Source: CAZAQB01 sp964487155 (GTDB lineage Bacteria; Pseudomonadota; Gammaproteobacteria; Nitrococcales; Nitrococcaceae). Taken from it: a stretch of 29,709 nt of DNA. Made by a program: the position numbers and the translations under genes. The stretch covers positions 1-29,709 of the forward strand of contig CAZAQB010000029.1 of assembly GCA_964487155.1 (NCBI GenBank), read 5' to 3'. A model generated the notes under the pieces. It had not been told where the DNA came from. It made no database searches and saw nothing but the letters and a program-made list of their open reading frames with translations. Shown here piece by piece: positions 7,642 to 15,101 of this stretch (the first letter of the stretch is position 1; each line of letters begins with the position of its first letter).

Positions 7642-9195
7642 ATGGTCCAGCCCCAGCCGCCTTACCGGCAGACCGGCACGCCCTTGCTGGACGCGCTGAC
7701 CCGCCACGGCGCCATGCTGCTGGCGGCCTACTTCCTTTACCAGATGGCGGCGCGGCTGCTGGTCTCCAGCACCCTGGATCTGGACGAGGCGGAACAGCTC
7801 ATCCTCACCCGGGAACTGCGCCTCGGTTACGGCCCCCAGCCGCCGCTCTATAGCTGGCTGCAGTGGTTCGTGTTTCAACTCACCGGACCTTCCGTGCTGG
7901 GGCTGACGCTGCTCAAGAACGTGCTGCTGGCGGGCACGTACCTGTGCACCTACGGCGCCGCGCGGCGGCTGCTCGACGACCGGCAGCTGGCCGTCGTGGC
8001 CGCCGCCGGCCTGCTGTTCATTCCCCAGATCGTGTGGGAGTCCCATCGGGATCTCTCCCACTCGGTACTGGTCACCACCTGTGCCGCCGGGCTGCTGTAC
8101 GCCCTGGCGCAGATCATCGCCACCGGCCGCCGGCGCTGGTTCATCGCCCTGGGCGGCGCCCTGGCCGCGGGGCTGCTGGCCAAGTACAGCTTTGTGCTGT
8201 ACGCCGGCGCCCTGCTGTCGGCCGCCGTCTGGCTGCCCGCGAGCCGGGCACGGCTGCTGCGGCCAGACCTGGCGCTGGCTCTGGCGTTTGCGGCGGTAGC
8301 GGCCGGGCCCCACCATCTCTGGGCCCTGGGACATCTGGATCAGGTCACGACCTCCATCCTGGGCAAACTGGACGCCGCGCGCGACCCAGCCCTGCCTCTG
8401 GCGGTGGTCCTGGGGTGGGGCAACCTGCTGTGGGCACTGTTCCAGTTCCTGACCCCGCTGTGGCTCATTCTCGGCGTGACGCTCGCGCGCCGTCCGCCCG
8501 CGGAGACATGCGGGTTAGGCCCACCGGACCGGCTCTGGGTCGGGCTGTTGGGCCGCTATCTGGCCGTGTTTGCCGCCGGCATGACCCTGGTGATGCTGGT
8601 GACCGGGGGCACCAGCTTCAAGGATCGCTGGATGCTGCCGTTTGCCTTCATGGCGCCGTTGGCGGTGCTGCTGGTGGCGCGTCGGCGGGTGACCCGCCGG
8701 CGCCTGGAATATCTTGCCCGCACCGCCGCAGTATTCGCCCTGGCGGTCGCCCTGGCCATGCCGGCGCGGGTGCCCATAGCCGGCGCCGTGGGCAAGCCGC
8801 TGCGCCTCAATGCCCCCCTGGAGGCGCTGGCCGAGGAACTGCGGCGCCGGGACTGGCACGGCGGGCTCCTGCTGACCGACGAGAACTACATCGCCGGCAG
8901 CCTGCAACTGCACCTGCCCGGCACCGTGGTGGTCCACGTGGGGCGCCCCATGCAGCCCGCTGCCCGGCGCCTGGCCGGGCGCTGCGGCGTGACCCTGGTG
9001 TGGGAGAGGGCCGAGAGCGCAGCGCCTCCGGGGCCGCTGCGCCGGCGCTTCCAAGAGTTGACCGGTCGCCCGTGGACCGAAACCGGCACCGAGCGCTGGA
9101 GCCACGCCTACCGGTACTCCGCGGCCGTCTTCGCCGTGGGCCTCGCGCGGGCGGCCCAGGCCTGCGTGCCGCCGGAGGGCGGCCATGGCGGCTGA
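7642..9195 (+). CDS. GT39/PMT-type integral membrane glycosyltransferase
   Basis: This 517-residue multispanning protein has the architecture of the ArnT/PMT_2 superfamily, whose members move a sugar from a polyprenyl-phosphate carrier to an acceptor on the periplasmic side of the inner membrane. The first extracytoplasmic loop holds the family's acidic motif LDLDEAEQ (Asp48-Glu49) followed by GYGPQPPLYSWLQ (about residues 63-75). About ten hydrophobic segments follow, and a soluble tail of roughly 120 residues begins near residue 390. The start is ATG at 7642. Its 3' end overlaps recQ by 11 nt, so the two are probably co-translated, an odd functional pairing. Sugar and acceptor cannot be told from sequence. 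No lipid A or carrier-synthesis gene is adjacent; the nearest GT2/ArnT pair is about 12 kb away. Confidence 0.85.
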   Translation: MVQPQPPYRQTGTPLLDALTRHGAMLLAAYFLYQMAARLLVSSTLDLDEAEQLILTRELRLGYGPQPPLYSWLQWFVFQLTGPSVLGLTLLKNVLLAGTYLCTYGAARRLLDDRQLAVVAAAGLLFIPQIVWESHRDLSHSVLVTTCAAGLLYALAQIIATGRRRWFIALGGALAAGLLAKYSFVLYAGALLSAAVWLPASRARLLRPDLALALAFAAVAAGPHHLWALGHLDQVTTSILGKLDAARDPALPLAVVLGWGNLLWALFQFLTPLWLILGVTLARRPPAETCGLGPPDRLWVGLLGRYLAVFAAGMTLVMLVTGGTSFKDRWMLPFAFMAPLAVLLVARRRVTRRRLEYLARTAAVFALAVALAMPARVPIAGAVGKPLRLNAPLEALAEELRRRDWHGGLLLTDENYIAGSLQLHLPGTVVVHVGRPMQPAARRLAGRCGVTLVWERAESAAPPGPLRRRFQELTGRPWTETGTERWSHAYRYSAAVFAVGLARAAQACVPPEGGHGG

Positions 9196-10990
9196 GCCCC
9201 AGAACCTGAACGAGGCGCGGCGCCTGCTGCGGGAGGTGTTCGGCTACCCGGAGTTCCGGGGCCGCCAGGCCGAGATCATCAGCACCGTTCTGGCCCGGGA
9301 AAACGCCCTGGTGCTGATGCCCACCGGCGGCGGCAAGTCCCTGTGCTATCAGATTCCGGCCCTGGCCATGCCCGGCACCGCCGTGGTGGTCTCGCCGCTG
9401 ATCGCCCTGATGCGCGACCAGGTGGAGGCGCTGCGCCACAACGGCGTCAAGGCAGCCTACCTGAACTCCAGCCTGGAGCCGCCGGCCCGGCGGGCCACCG
9501 AGCAGCGGCTGCGGGCCGGCGAGCTGGACCTGCTGTACGTGGCGCCGGAGCGGCTGCTCAGCGAGTCCATGCTGGAGTTGCTGGACCGCGCCCAGATCGC
9601 CCTGTTCGCCATCGACGAGGCGCACTGCGTCTCCCAGTGGGGCCACGACTTCCGGCCCGAGTACCTGCGCCTGGACACGCTGCGTCATCGCTACCCGGAG
9701 GTACCGCGACTGGCGCTCACCGCCACCGCCGACGCACGCACCCGGGGCGAGATCGCCGCCCGGCTGCTGCCGGACGGTGCCCGGACCTTCGTGGACAGCT
9801 TCGACCGGCCCAACATCCGCTACCAGGTGGGCCTCAAGCAGCGCCCCAATGAACAGCTGGCCGCCTTCATCGGCGAGCGCCACGCCGGCGCGGCCGGCAT
9901 CGTCTACTGCGCCACCCGCAACCGCACCGAAGAGGTCGCGGAGTGGCTGACCCTGCAGGGCATCCGCGCCCTGCCCTACCACGCCGGCATGGCGGCCGAG
10001 CAGCGCCAGGCCCACCAGGAGCGCTTCCTGCGCGAAGACGGCCTGGTGATGGTGGCTACCATTGCCTTCGGCATGGGCATCGACAAGCCCGACGTGCGCT
10101 TCGTCGCCCACCTGGACCTGCCCCGCAGCCTGGAAGCCTACTACCAGGAAACCGGCCGCGCGGGCCGCGACGGCCTGCCCGCCGATGCGTGGATGGTCTA
10201 TGGCCTGCAGGACGTCGCCCGGGCCCGCCAGTGGATCGCCCAGTCCGAGGCCGGCGAGGAGCGCAGCCGCCAGGAGCGCGCCCGCCTGGACGCCCTGCTG
10301 GCCTACTGCGAGCAGGCGGTGTGCCGACGCCGGACCCTGCTGCGCTACTTCGACGAACCCCACCCGGGCGACTGCGGCAACTGCGACAACTGCCAGCATC
10401 CGCCGCGCACCTGGGACGCCACCGAAGCCGCACGCATGGCGCTGTCCTGTGTCTACCGCACCGGCCAGCGCTTCGGCGCCGCTCACGTGGCCGACGTCCT
10501 GCTGGGCAAGGACCAGGAACGCATCCGCAGCCTCGGTCACGACCGCCTCAGCACCTTCGGCATCGGCAGCGGGCACGGCCGCGGCATCTGGCTGTCGCTG
10601 CTGCGCCAGCTGCTGGCCCTCGGCTACCTGGAGCCCGGCCCGGCCGGCGGGCTGCGCCTGGCCGAGGCCAGCCGGCGGCTGTTGCGGGGGGAGGAGAGCC
10701 TGGCGCTGCGCGAGGAACTACCTTCGGGCCGGCGGCGCACCGCGGGGGGCCGCACCGAGCGGCCCGAAGCCGGCACGCCGGGCTGGGAGGCCCTGCGCCG
10801 GTGCCGCAGGGAAATTGCCCGGGACGAGGGCGTACCCCCCTACGTCATCTTTCACGACAGCACCCTCGCCGCCATGCTGGCCCAGCAGCCGCGCAGCCTG
10901 GAGGAGCTGGCGGCGGTGCCGGGAGTGGGCCGGCACAAGCTGGAGCGCTACGGCGAGAGATTCCTAGACGCCCTGATGGAAACCGACTGA
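9185..10990 (+). CDS. recQ: ATP-dependent DNA helicase RecQ
   Basis: RecQ is a 3'-to-5' DNA helicase of the RecF recombination pathway and of replication-fork repair. The 601-residue protein has the full E. coli-type layout. The helicase core carries FRGRQAEII (motif 0), MPTGGGKSLCYQ (Walker A, Lys51), DEAHCVSQWGHDFRPEY (Asp144-His147 plus the RecQ aromatic loop), LALTATAD, and YYQETGRAGRDG (motif VI). The zinc site is Cys380, Cys397, Cys400 and Cys403, the same numbers as in E. coli RecQ. A winged-helix RQC domain follows, then a C-terminal HRDC domain (VIFHDSTLAAMLAQQPRS, VPGVGRHKLERYG). The ATG at 9185 lies inside the end of the GT39 gene. Nothing appears truncated. Confidence 0.98.
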   Translation: MAAEPQNLNEARRLLREVFGYPEFRGRQAEIISTVLARENALVLMPTGGGKSLCYQIPALAMPGTAVVVSPLIALMRDQVEALRHNGVKAAYLNSSLEPPARRATEQRLRAGELDLLYVAPERLLSESMLELLDRAQIALFAIDEAHCVSQWGHDFRPEYLRLDTLRHRYPEVPRLALTATADARTRGEIAARLLPDGARTFVDSFDRPNIRYQVGLKQRPNEQLAAFIGERHAGAAGIVYCATRNRTEEVAEWLTLQGIRALPYHAGMAAEQRQAHQERFLREDGLVMVATIAFGMGIDKPDVRFVAHLDLPRSLEAYYQETGRAGRDGLPADAWMVYGLQDVARARQWIAQSEAGEERSRQERARLDALLAYCEQAVCRRRTLLRYFDEPHPGDCGNCDNCQHPPRTWDATEAARMALSCVYRTGQRFGAAHVADVLLGKDQERIRSLGHDRLSTFGIGSGHGRGIWLSLLRQLLALGYLEPGPAGGLRLAEASRRLLRGEESLALREELPSGRRRTAGGRTERPEAGTPGWEALRRCRREIARDEGVPPYVIFHDSTLAAMLAQQPRSLEELAAVPGVGRHKLERYGERFLDALMETD

Positions 10991-11010
10991 GTACCGGCGG
11001 GCGCCGCGCT

Positions 11011-11038
11011 CGGTGACCAGGGCTGCACGGCGTCACCG
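11011..11038. terminator. Inverted repeat between convergent recQ and membrane-protein genes
   Basis: CGGTGAC (11011-11017) and GTCACCG (11032-11038) are perfect complements separated by 14 nt. The right arm contains the stop codon of the minus-strand gene. There is no T-tract, so termination is only a suggestion. Confidence 0.3.
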
Positions 11039-11572
11039 GCCGTCTGGCGGGCCGCCACGCTCCGGCGCCGTGCCGGTGGCCGGAGGCCGCACCGCGCCGG
11101 CCCGCCGCAGCTGGCTCACCAGGCGGGCGAGGTTGCGCGCCCCCAGCACCAGCAGCAGCCCCATGATGGCCGTCGCCAGCCGGCTCACCAGTTCCGGGGA
11201 AACCGCTCCGTCCAGGCCGTGCAAGGCCAGGTGCCCCACCAGCGGCGGCAGCGCCTCGCCCAACAGCACGAAGCCCACCACCGTGTAGGCGAGCGCCGCC
11301 AGTTGAGCCGGGTCCGCCGACTGTCCCACCTCCAGGCTCTGGGGACGCCGCGGTGGCAGCACCCAGCTGGCGAGGCGCCCGACGTAAACCCAGATCAGAA
11401 AGGCAGCGGCCAGGGGCAGCGCCACCGCCGCAACCGCCGCCAGGGTGGTGGCGTCCTGGCCGGGCTGAGCGGCCACAACGGCGACGCTGCGCGGAGCGTC
11501 CAGCACCACCCTGGCCACCAGGTAGAGAGCGAACAGCCGCAGCCCCAGCACCGCAGCACCCCGGTTGGTCAT
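11033..11572 (-). CDS. Small four-helix inner-membrane protein, function unknown
   Basis: I do not recognise this family. From ATG 11572 the product is 179 residues with four clear hydrophobic segments, around residues 8-25 (LGLRLFALYLVARVVL), 43-70, 88-115 and 128-150 (LATAIMGLLLVLGARNLARL). The last 25 residues are polar, Pro/Arg-rich and probably cytoplasmic. GGAGG lies 9 nt before the ATG, which decides the start over the much longer open frame (to 12151); that extension runs antisense through the small ORF at 11759 and has no protein-like composition. The gene is convergent with recQ and divergent from the Fur-box small ORF, so a shared iron-responsive control region is possible. Confidence 0.65.
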   Translation of the reverse strand: MTNRGAAVLGLRLFALYLVARVVLDAPRSVAVVAAQPGQDATTLAAVAAVALPLAAAFLIWVYVGRLASWVLPPRRPQSLEVGQSADPAQLAALAYTVVGFVLLGEALPPLVGHLALHGLDGAVSPELVSRLATAIMGLLLVLGARNLARLVSQLRRAGAVRPPATGTAPERGGPPDGR

Positions 11573-11699
11573 CGCCGTCGGCCTCCGGCATCCATTGATC
11601 GCCTCCGTTCGGCAGGCTTCGCCGGGACCGAGGCTCGAACCCCCGGGCGGCACCCTCTTTGACGGAAGATAGTCCCCCGCCGCGGGCGCCACAAACCAC

Positions 11700-11728
11700 T
11701 TGCGTAATAAACACGAATGACTATCATT
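11700..11728 (+). promoter_or_regulatory. Candidate promoter overlapped by a Fur-box-like dyad
   Basis: TTGCGT (11700-11705), a 16-nt spacer and TATCAT (11722-11727) form a plausible sigma-70 promoter. Overlapping the -10 is AATGA-CTA-TCATT (11716-11728), which agrees at 11 of 13 positions with the core AATGATAATCATT of the Fur consensus. The predicted start is near 11734, giving a leader of about 25 nt before the ATG at 11759. A repressor bound here would block the -10, the usual layout for Fur-repressed genes. The site also lies upstream of the divergent membrane-protein gene. Confidence 0.45.
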
Positions 11729-11758
11729 TACGAACAAGCCGCAAGGGGAGATGTTTCC

Positions 11759-11995
11759 ATGAACTACCGCATCCGCGCCCGTCTGGACGGGGGCACTCGC
11801 CGCCTGGAAGTGGTCGAAGCCGGTTCCGGGACCCTGCGCATGGTCTGGGAATCCGCCCAGACCACGCCGTCGGACGACCCGCCCGAATTGAGCCTGCTGC
11901 GCCGCGAAGCGGAGCTGCACCGCCTGTTCCGCCGCCTGTTCCTGCTGTCGGCGGGGGACGATCTGCTGAGCCGGGAGGAGCCCGCGGAATTCTAA
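11759..11995 (+). CDS. Small conserved-looking hypothetical protein (78 aa)
   Basis: I recognise no family. The ATG at 11759 follows a strong Shine-Dalgarno (AGGGGAG, 8-nt spacer), which is why I prefer it to the upstream ATG at 11717; that one lies inside the Fur-box-like dyad. The 78-residue product begins MNYRIRARLDGGTRRLEVVE, which looks like a beta-hairpin with a GG turn. A highly charged helix follows (LLRREAELHRLFRRLFLL, about residues 46-63), then an acidic tail ending EEPAEF. There is no signal peptide, no cysteine pair and no membrane segment. The upstream dyad suggests iron-dependent expression; that is inference. It is convergent with the MTHFR-like gene, whose stop lies 11 nt away. 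Confidence 0.65.
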   Translation: MNYRIRARLDGGTRRLEVVEAGSGTLRMVWESAQTTPSDDPPELSLLRREAELHRLFRRLFLLSAGDDLLSREEPAEF

Positions 11996-12006
11996 CCCTC
12001 GCGGAT

Positions 12007-12933
12007 TCAGGCGACGGCGCAGACTTCGGCGCTGAGCCGCCGGCCGAGGCCCGCAGTCACCTCCGCCGGAATGGGGCCGATGGGAGCGAGGCTGATGCCG
12101 AGGGGAAACGGCGTGCGCGTGACCGCCGCGTGGCGCACCACTTCGCGCCACATCCCCTCGATATGCGCCACGGAGCGATCCAGCACCGGCTCGTCAGGCG
12201 CGGTGAGCCGGCTTTCCAGCTCCGGCGACAGGCTCACCCCCAGCCAGTGAAGAAAGCGGATGCCCTGGGCGCTGCGCACCGGGCAGACTGAGACCAGCAG
12301 CAGCGGGGCGCACTCGGGGCGGGGCTGCTCACGCAGGTCATCCAGCAGGCTGGTGAATTCCTCCGCGTGGTAGAGAATCTGGGTGGTGAACAGGTCGGCG
12401 CCGGCGGCCATCTTGCGGACCATGCGCCGAGCCTCTCCGCGCCGGCCGGGGATGCAGATATTGCCCACCACGAGATCGGGGACATCGAGCGTCTCGCGGA
12501 TCAGCTCGTTGGCCTCGCCCACGGAAGGGCCAGGGTAGCGCACGTCGCTGCGCTCGCCGCCCACCAACACAAAGCGGCACACGCCGTACCGCTCGTAGGT
12601 CTCCCGGAACCAGTCGGCCTGGCGGCGCGCCTCCATGTGGACCACAACCCGGTTGATCATGGACTCCAGCCCCAGGCTGTCGCGCACCCGCAACGCCAGC
12701 TCCCGGGGGGCCATGCGCGGCGCGAACGGCTTGCGGCGCTCTCCCTGGTCGCTTTTCGAGCTCTCCTCGCGGATCTCCGGGATGTTCACCAGGTCCACGG
12801 GCACCCGCTCGTGCACCGCCCGGATCTTCTCCAGCACGCGGACCACGCCGGCCTCCCCCTCGCCCAGCTCGGGAGGGACCGCCTCGAGCACCACCGGGCC
12901 GGACCGTGACGGCTCCAGATTCGCCAACCGCAC
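12007..12933 (-). CDS. Methylenetetrahydrofolate reductase-superfamily protein (non-canonical)
   Basis: The 308-residue product has the look of the MTHFR TIM-barrel superfamily: an early strand-loop ending in VDLVNIPEIREES, VVHMEARRQADWFRE (a His-Met-Glu in the strand position where MTHFR binds FAD/folate), FVLVGGERSDVRYPGPSV, VVGNICIPGRR and KMAAGADLFTTQILYH. Canonical MetF is similar in length but more conserved, so this is a divergent member that may act on folate-linked or other one-carbon units. The GTG at 12933 has a good Shine-Dalgarno (GGGGAG, 8-nt spacer); a TTG at 13002 would add 23 residues of unlikely sequence. It is divergent from the lipoprotein gene. The superfamily call is fairly secure, the reaction is not. 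Confidence 0.65.
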   Translation of the reverse strand: MRLANLEPSRSGPVVLEAVPPELGEGEAGVVRVLEKIRAVHERVPVDLVNIPEIREESSKSDQGERRKPFAPRMAPRELALRVRDSLGLESMINRVVVHMEARRQADWFRETYERYGVCRFVLVGGERSDVRYPGPSVGEANELIRETLDVPDLVVGNICIPGRRGEARRMVRKMAAGADLFTTQILYHAEEFTSLLDDLREQPRPECAPLLLVSVCPVRSAQGIRFLHWLGVSLSPELESRLTAPDEPVLDRSVAHIEGMWREVVRHAAVTRTPFPLGISLAPIGPIPAEVTAGLGRRLSAEVCAVA

Positions 12934-13125
12934 TTTCGCTTTCTCCCCGTGTCTGCAGGCAGACTGCTGCAGCGCAACAGTCTCACCGCGGCCCCGCCTC
13001 AATGCAACCGCAGGGCTTGCCGGAGCCCGGTCGCCGGCCGATCATTGGCGCCTTCACCATTCCCGAAGCCGGCCTGGACCCGACGTCGGACGACCGGCAG
13101 GCTCCATGGCGCCCCGGAGGCATGC

Positions 13126-13710
13126 ATGCGAATGCTCCAGAGAATACCGCTGATCCTGCTCATGGCCGCAGTGCTGGCCGGCTGCGCCCAGAAGGCCCAG
13201 ACGGTGCGCCTCGCGCCGGCGCCGGAGTTGACCGGAGCGGAAGCGCTCGGCGGAGCGCGGCGCGTGGCCCTGGAAGTGCTGGATCGCCGGGGGCAGCCGG
13301 CCCTGGGGGAACTCCAGAACCGCAACAAGCCGGCGGCCCTCATTACCTCCGAGCAGCCCCTGGAATACGTAATGCAGCTGGCTGGCGCCGACGCTCTCAG
13401 TGCGTGGGGATTCCGCCCCGCGATCTGGGACGACGACGCCGAGCGCCGGCTGGTGATCGAGGTGCTGACCCTGCGCCATACCGTGGACGCCTCCCTGCCC
13501 CACGACACCGAGACGGTCGTGGAACTCGGCCTGCGGGCCTTCCAGGGAGGCCGCACCATGGAGGCCAAGGCCAGCGCCCGCAGCAGCGACCGGCTGGTGG
13601 CGCTGAGCCCCTCCGCAGAGGAATCCGCGCAGGCCATCGACCGCACCGTGGCCAAGGCCATGGAGCGCCTGTTCGACCGGCGCCTGGCGGCGTTCCTGGC
13701 GGGGGAGTGA
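13126..13710 (+). CDS. YajG-like outer-envelope lipoprotein
   Basis: The 194-residue product has a lipoprotein signal: positively charged start, hydrophobic core (IPLILLMAAVLAG) and lipobox LAGC with the acylated Cys at residue 20. The residue after Cys is Ala, which fits outer-membrane sorting. The mature part resembles YajG: an early VRLAPAPELTG, a basic-hydrophobic strand (RRVALEVLDRRG), a middle part containing WGFRP, and a C-terminal helix (AQAIDRTVAKAMERLF). YajG proteins have no established function. The ATG at 13126 follows GGAGG by 5 nt; a second Met two codons later is possible. It is divergent from the MTHFR-like gene and followed by the repeat block at 13715-13818. Confidence 0.78.
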   Translation: MRMLQRIPLILLMAAVLAGCAQKAQTVRLAPAPELTGAEALGGARRVALEVLDRRGQPALGELQNRNKPAALITSEQPLEYVMQLAGADALSAWGFRPAIWDDDAERRLVIEVLTLRHTVDASLPHDTETVVELGLRAFQGGRTMEAKASARSSDRLVALSPSAEESAQAIDRTVAKAMERLFDRRLAAFLAGE

Positions 13711-13714
13711 ACGC

Positions 13715-13818
13715 GTTGAGCGGTTGATTCGTTAATCAGTTGATCAGGCAAGGGAGGGGAGCGACGCAGTAGCCGCAACGGCCGCCGGCACTCCCGCGGG
13801 CCTGATCAACCAGTGAAC
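13715..13818. repeat. Degenerate 8-bp tandem repeats with an inverted partner
   Basis: Directly after the lipoprotein stop come four consecutive 8-bp units: GTTGAGCG, GTTGATTC, GTTAATCA and GTTGATCA (13715-13746). About 50 nt on, the opposite orientation appears at 13800-13818 (GCCTGATCAAC, then CAGTGAAC, reading as two units on the minus strand). The 11-nt arms GTTGATCAGGC (13739-13749) and GCCTGATCAAC (13800-13810) are perfect complements, with GGGAG/CTCCC just inside. RNA from either strand would fold into a long hairpin between the convergent lipoprotein and PilZ genes, so it may act as a terminator. Confidence 0.75.
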
Positions 13819-13846
13819 CGATGCCGAAGTAACGGCCGACAGGCCC

Positions 13847-14176
13847 TCAGGACTGCGGCATCTCCCGACGGGAGGCCTGGGGCAGGGCGGGTACCTCGCC
13901 GGCCCGGAACTTGAGCCCCATGCCGCGGCCGCTGCAGTAGCGCACGATGGCCGGGATGCGCCGGGCGAGCAGCCGCCGCTCTCCAAGGTAGAGCTGGATT
14001 TCCAGGCGCGTGCCCCGCCAGAACATGATCCGGCCGGGGCGCAGTCCAAGCCCGCCCTGGCTGACGTCCCGGGTATGGTAGCGGGCCACCAGATCCCCCC
14101 GGTGATAGACGGCGACAGATATATCGGCAGCCAGGCGCTGGGTCCTGCGGCGGTTGCGGGGACGGAAGTACGCCAT
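13847..14176 (-). CDS. PilZ-domain cyclic-di-GMP-binding protein
   Basis: This 109-residue single-domain protein carries both PilZ signature elements: the RxxxR motif (Arg10 to Arg14 in PRNRRRTQRL) and the (D/N)xSxxG motif (Asp37-Val-Ser39-Gln-Gly-Gly42). These two motifs bind cyclic di-GMP, so the protein is a small effector of that second messenger. The beta-barrel strands follow (GTRLEIQLYL, IPAIVRYC). The ATG at 14176 gives the domain a natural N-terminus; GAGG lies about 10 nt upstream. A -10-like TATTCT occurs on this strand at 14241-14246 without a clear -35. The gene is divergent from the trehalose operon. Its partner is unknown; the cellulose-synthase-like GT2 at 25478, which lacks a PilZ domain of its own, is one speculative candidate. 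Confidence 0.85.
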   Translation of the reverse strand: MAYFRPRNRRRTQRLAADISVAVYHRGDLVARYHTRDVSQGGLGLRPGRIMFWRGTRLEIQLYLGERRLLARRIPAIVRYCSGRGMGLKFRAGEVPALPQASRREMPQS

Positions 14177-14320
14177 GACCGTGAGGCCTCTGATGCGTCC
14201 ACCAGGTCCAGTGCGGAGCCCGGCAAAGACTGTCAGCTCTAGAATAGCCCAACCGCCCGCAGCGCGCGCCGTCTCGAATGCGACCCGCAGCGGCCCTTCG
14301 GGCGTCATCTGCGGGGCCGC

Positions 14321-14349
14321 TTGGCGCCGCCCCGCCAGTTGGCTATCTT
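14321..14349 (+). promoter_or_regulatory. Candidate promoter of the trehalose operon
   Basis: TTGGCG (14321-14326), a 17-nt spacer and TATCTT (14344-14349) end 8 nt before the otsB ATG at 14358. The predicted transcript start (about 14356) would leave almost no leader, and no Shine-Dalgarno precedes the ATG. The otsB message is therefore probably leaderless if this promoter is used. Spacer and flanks closely resemble the promoter proposed at 7580-7608. Confidence 0.45.
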
Positions 14350-14357
14350 ACGGCGCC

Positions 14358-15101
14358 ATGGCACGCGAACTGCCCATCCCGGCCCGCGACTGGGCCCTGT
14401 TCCTGGACTTCGACGGCACTCTGGTCCACCTCCGTGAGCACCCCGACGAAGTGGTGGCCGACAGCCGCGTCAAGGGCCTGCTCGAGTCTCTCACCCAGGC
14501 CTTCGGCGGGGCGCTGGCCATCGTCAGCGGCCGCTCGCTGGACGGGCTCGACCGGCTGCTGGGCCCGCTGCAGCTCCCGACCGCCGGCATTCACGGCCTC
14601 GAACGCCGGGGTGCCGACGGCCGCGTGCACCGCCCCGCCGATCCCACACCCGCCTTCGATGCCGCCCGCCGGGCCCTCGCGAGCTACGCCGAGCGCCACC
14701 CCGGCCTGCTGCTGGAGGACAAGGGCAATGCCCTGGCGCTTCACTTCCGGCGCGCCCCGGAGCGGGCGGCCGACGCCCTGACCCGCATGGAAGCCGAATG
14801 CCGGCGGCTGGGGGAGGACTTCCATGTCCAGCGCGGCAAGGCCGTGGTGGAACTCAAGCCCACCGCCCACCACAAGGGCACCGTGGTGGAGGCGTTCATG
14901 GCCGAGCCCCCGTTCGCGGGCCGCCGCCCGGTATTCCTGGGCGACGATGTCACCGACGAGGACGCCTTCCGGACGGTGAACCGCCTGGGGGGAATTTCCG
15001 TGCGGGTGGGGGACGGCGCCGACACCGCGGCCCGTTTTCGCCTGGCGTCCGTAGACGCCGCCCTGGCCTGGCTGGCCGGACTGCCGGAGCGCCTGCCATG
15101 A
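14358..15101 (+). CDS. otsB: Trehalose-6-phosphate phosphatase OtsB
   Basis: OtsB removes phosphate from trehalose-6-phosphate to give trehalose, the second step of the OtsAB route to this compatible solute. The 247-residue protein is a HAD-superfamily phosphatase: motif I LFLDFDGTLV (nucleophile Asp17, general acid Asp19), motif II region AIVSGRSLDGLD, then VVELKPTAHHKG and motif III/IV FLGDDVTDEDAF (Asp196, Asp197, Asp200). The cap domain lies between roughly residues 100 and 170. The ATG at 14358 is the natural start; the open frame extends upstream only into the shared control region. Its stop overlaps the next start (ATGA, 15098-15101). It is the first gene of a three-gene trehalose operon. 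Confidence 0.96.
   Translation: MARELPIPARDWALFLDFDGTLVHLREHPDEVVADSRVKGLLESLTQAFGGALAIVSGRSLDGLDRLLGPLQLPTAGIHGLERRGADGRVHRPADPTPAFDAARRALASYAERHPGLLLEDKGNALALHFRRAPERAADALTRMEAECRRLGEDFHVQRGKAVVELKPTAHHKGTVVEAFMAEPPFAGRRPVFLGDDVTDEDAFRTVNRLGGISVRVGDGADTAARFRLASVDAALAWLAGLPERLP

Noticed and set aside
11624..11650. tRNA T-arm-like sequence (minus strand GGGTTCGAGCC)
   Set aside because: The flanking 5-nt arms do not pair and no acceptor or anticodon stem can be built around it.
11573..12151. N-terminal extension of the minus-strand membrane-protein frame
   Set aside because: It is antisense to the small ORF at 11759 and has no protein-like features; the ribosome site at the ATG at 11572 fits better.
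13715..13746. Possible CRISPR array
   Set aside because: The units are 8 bp, contiguous and degenerate with no spacers, and no cas genes are present.
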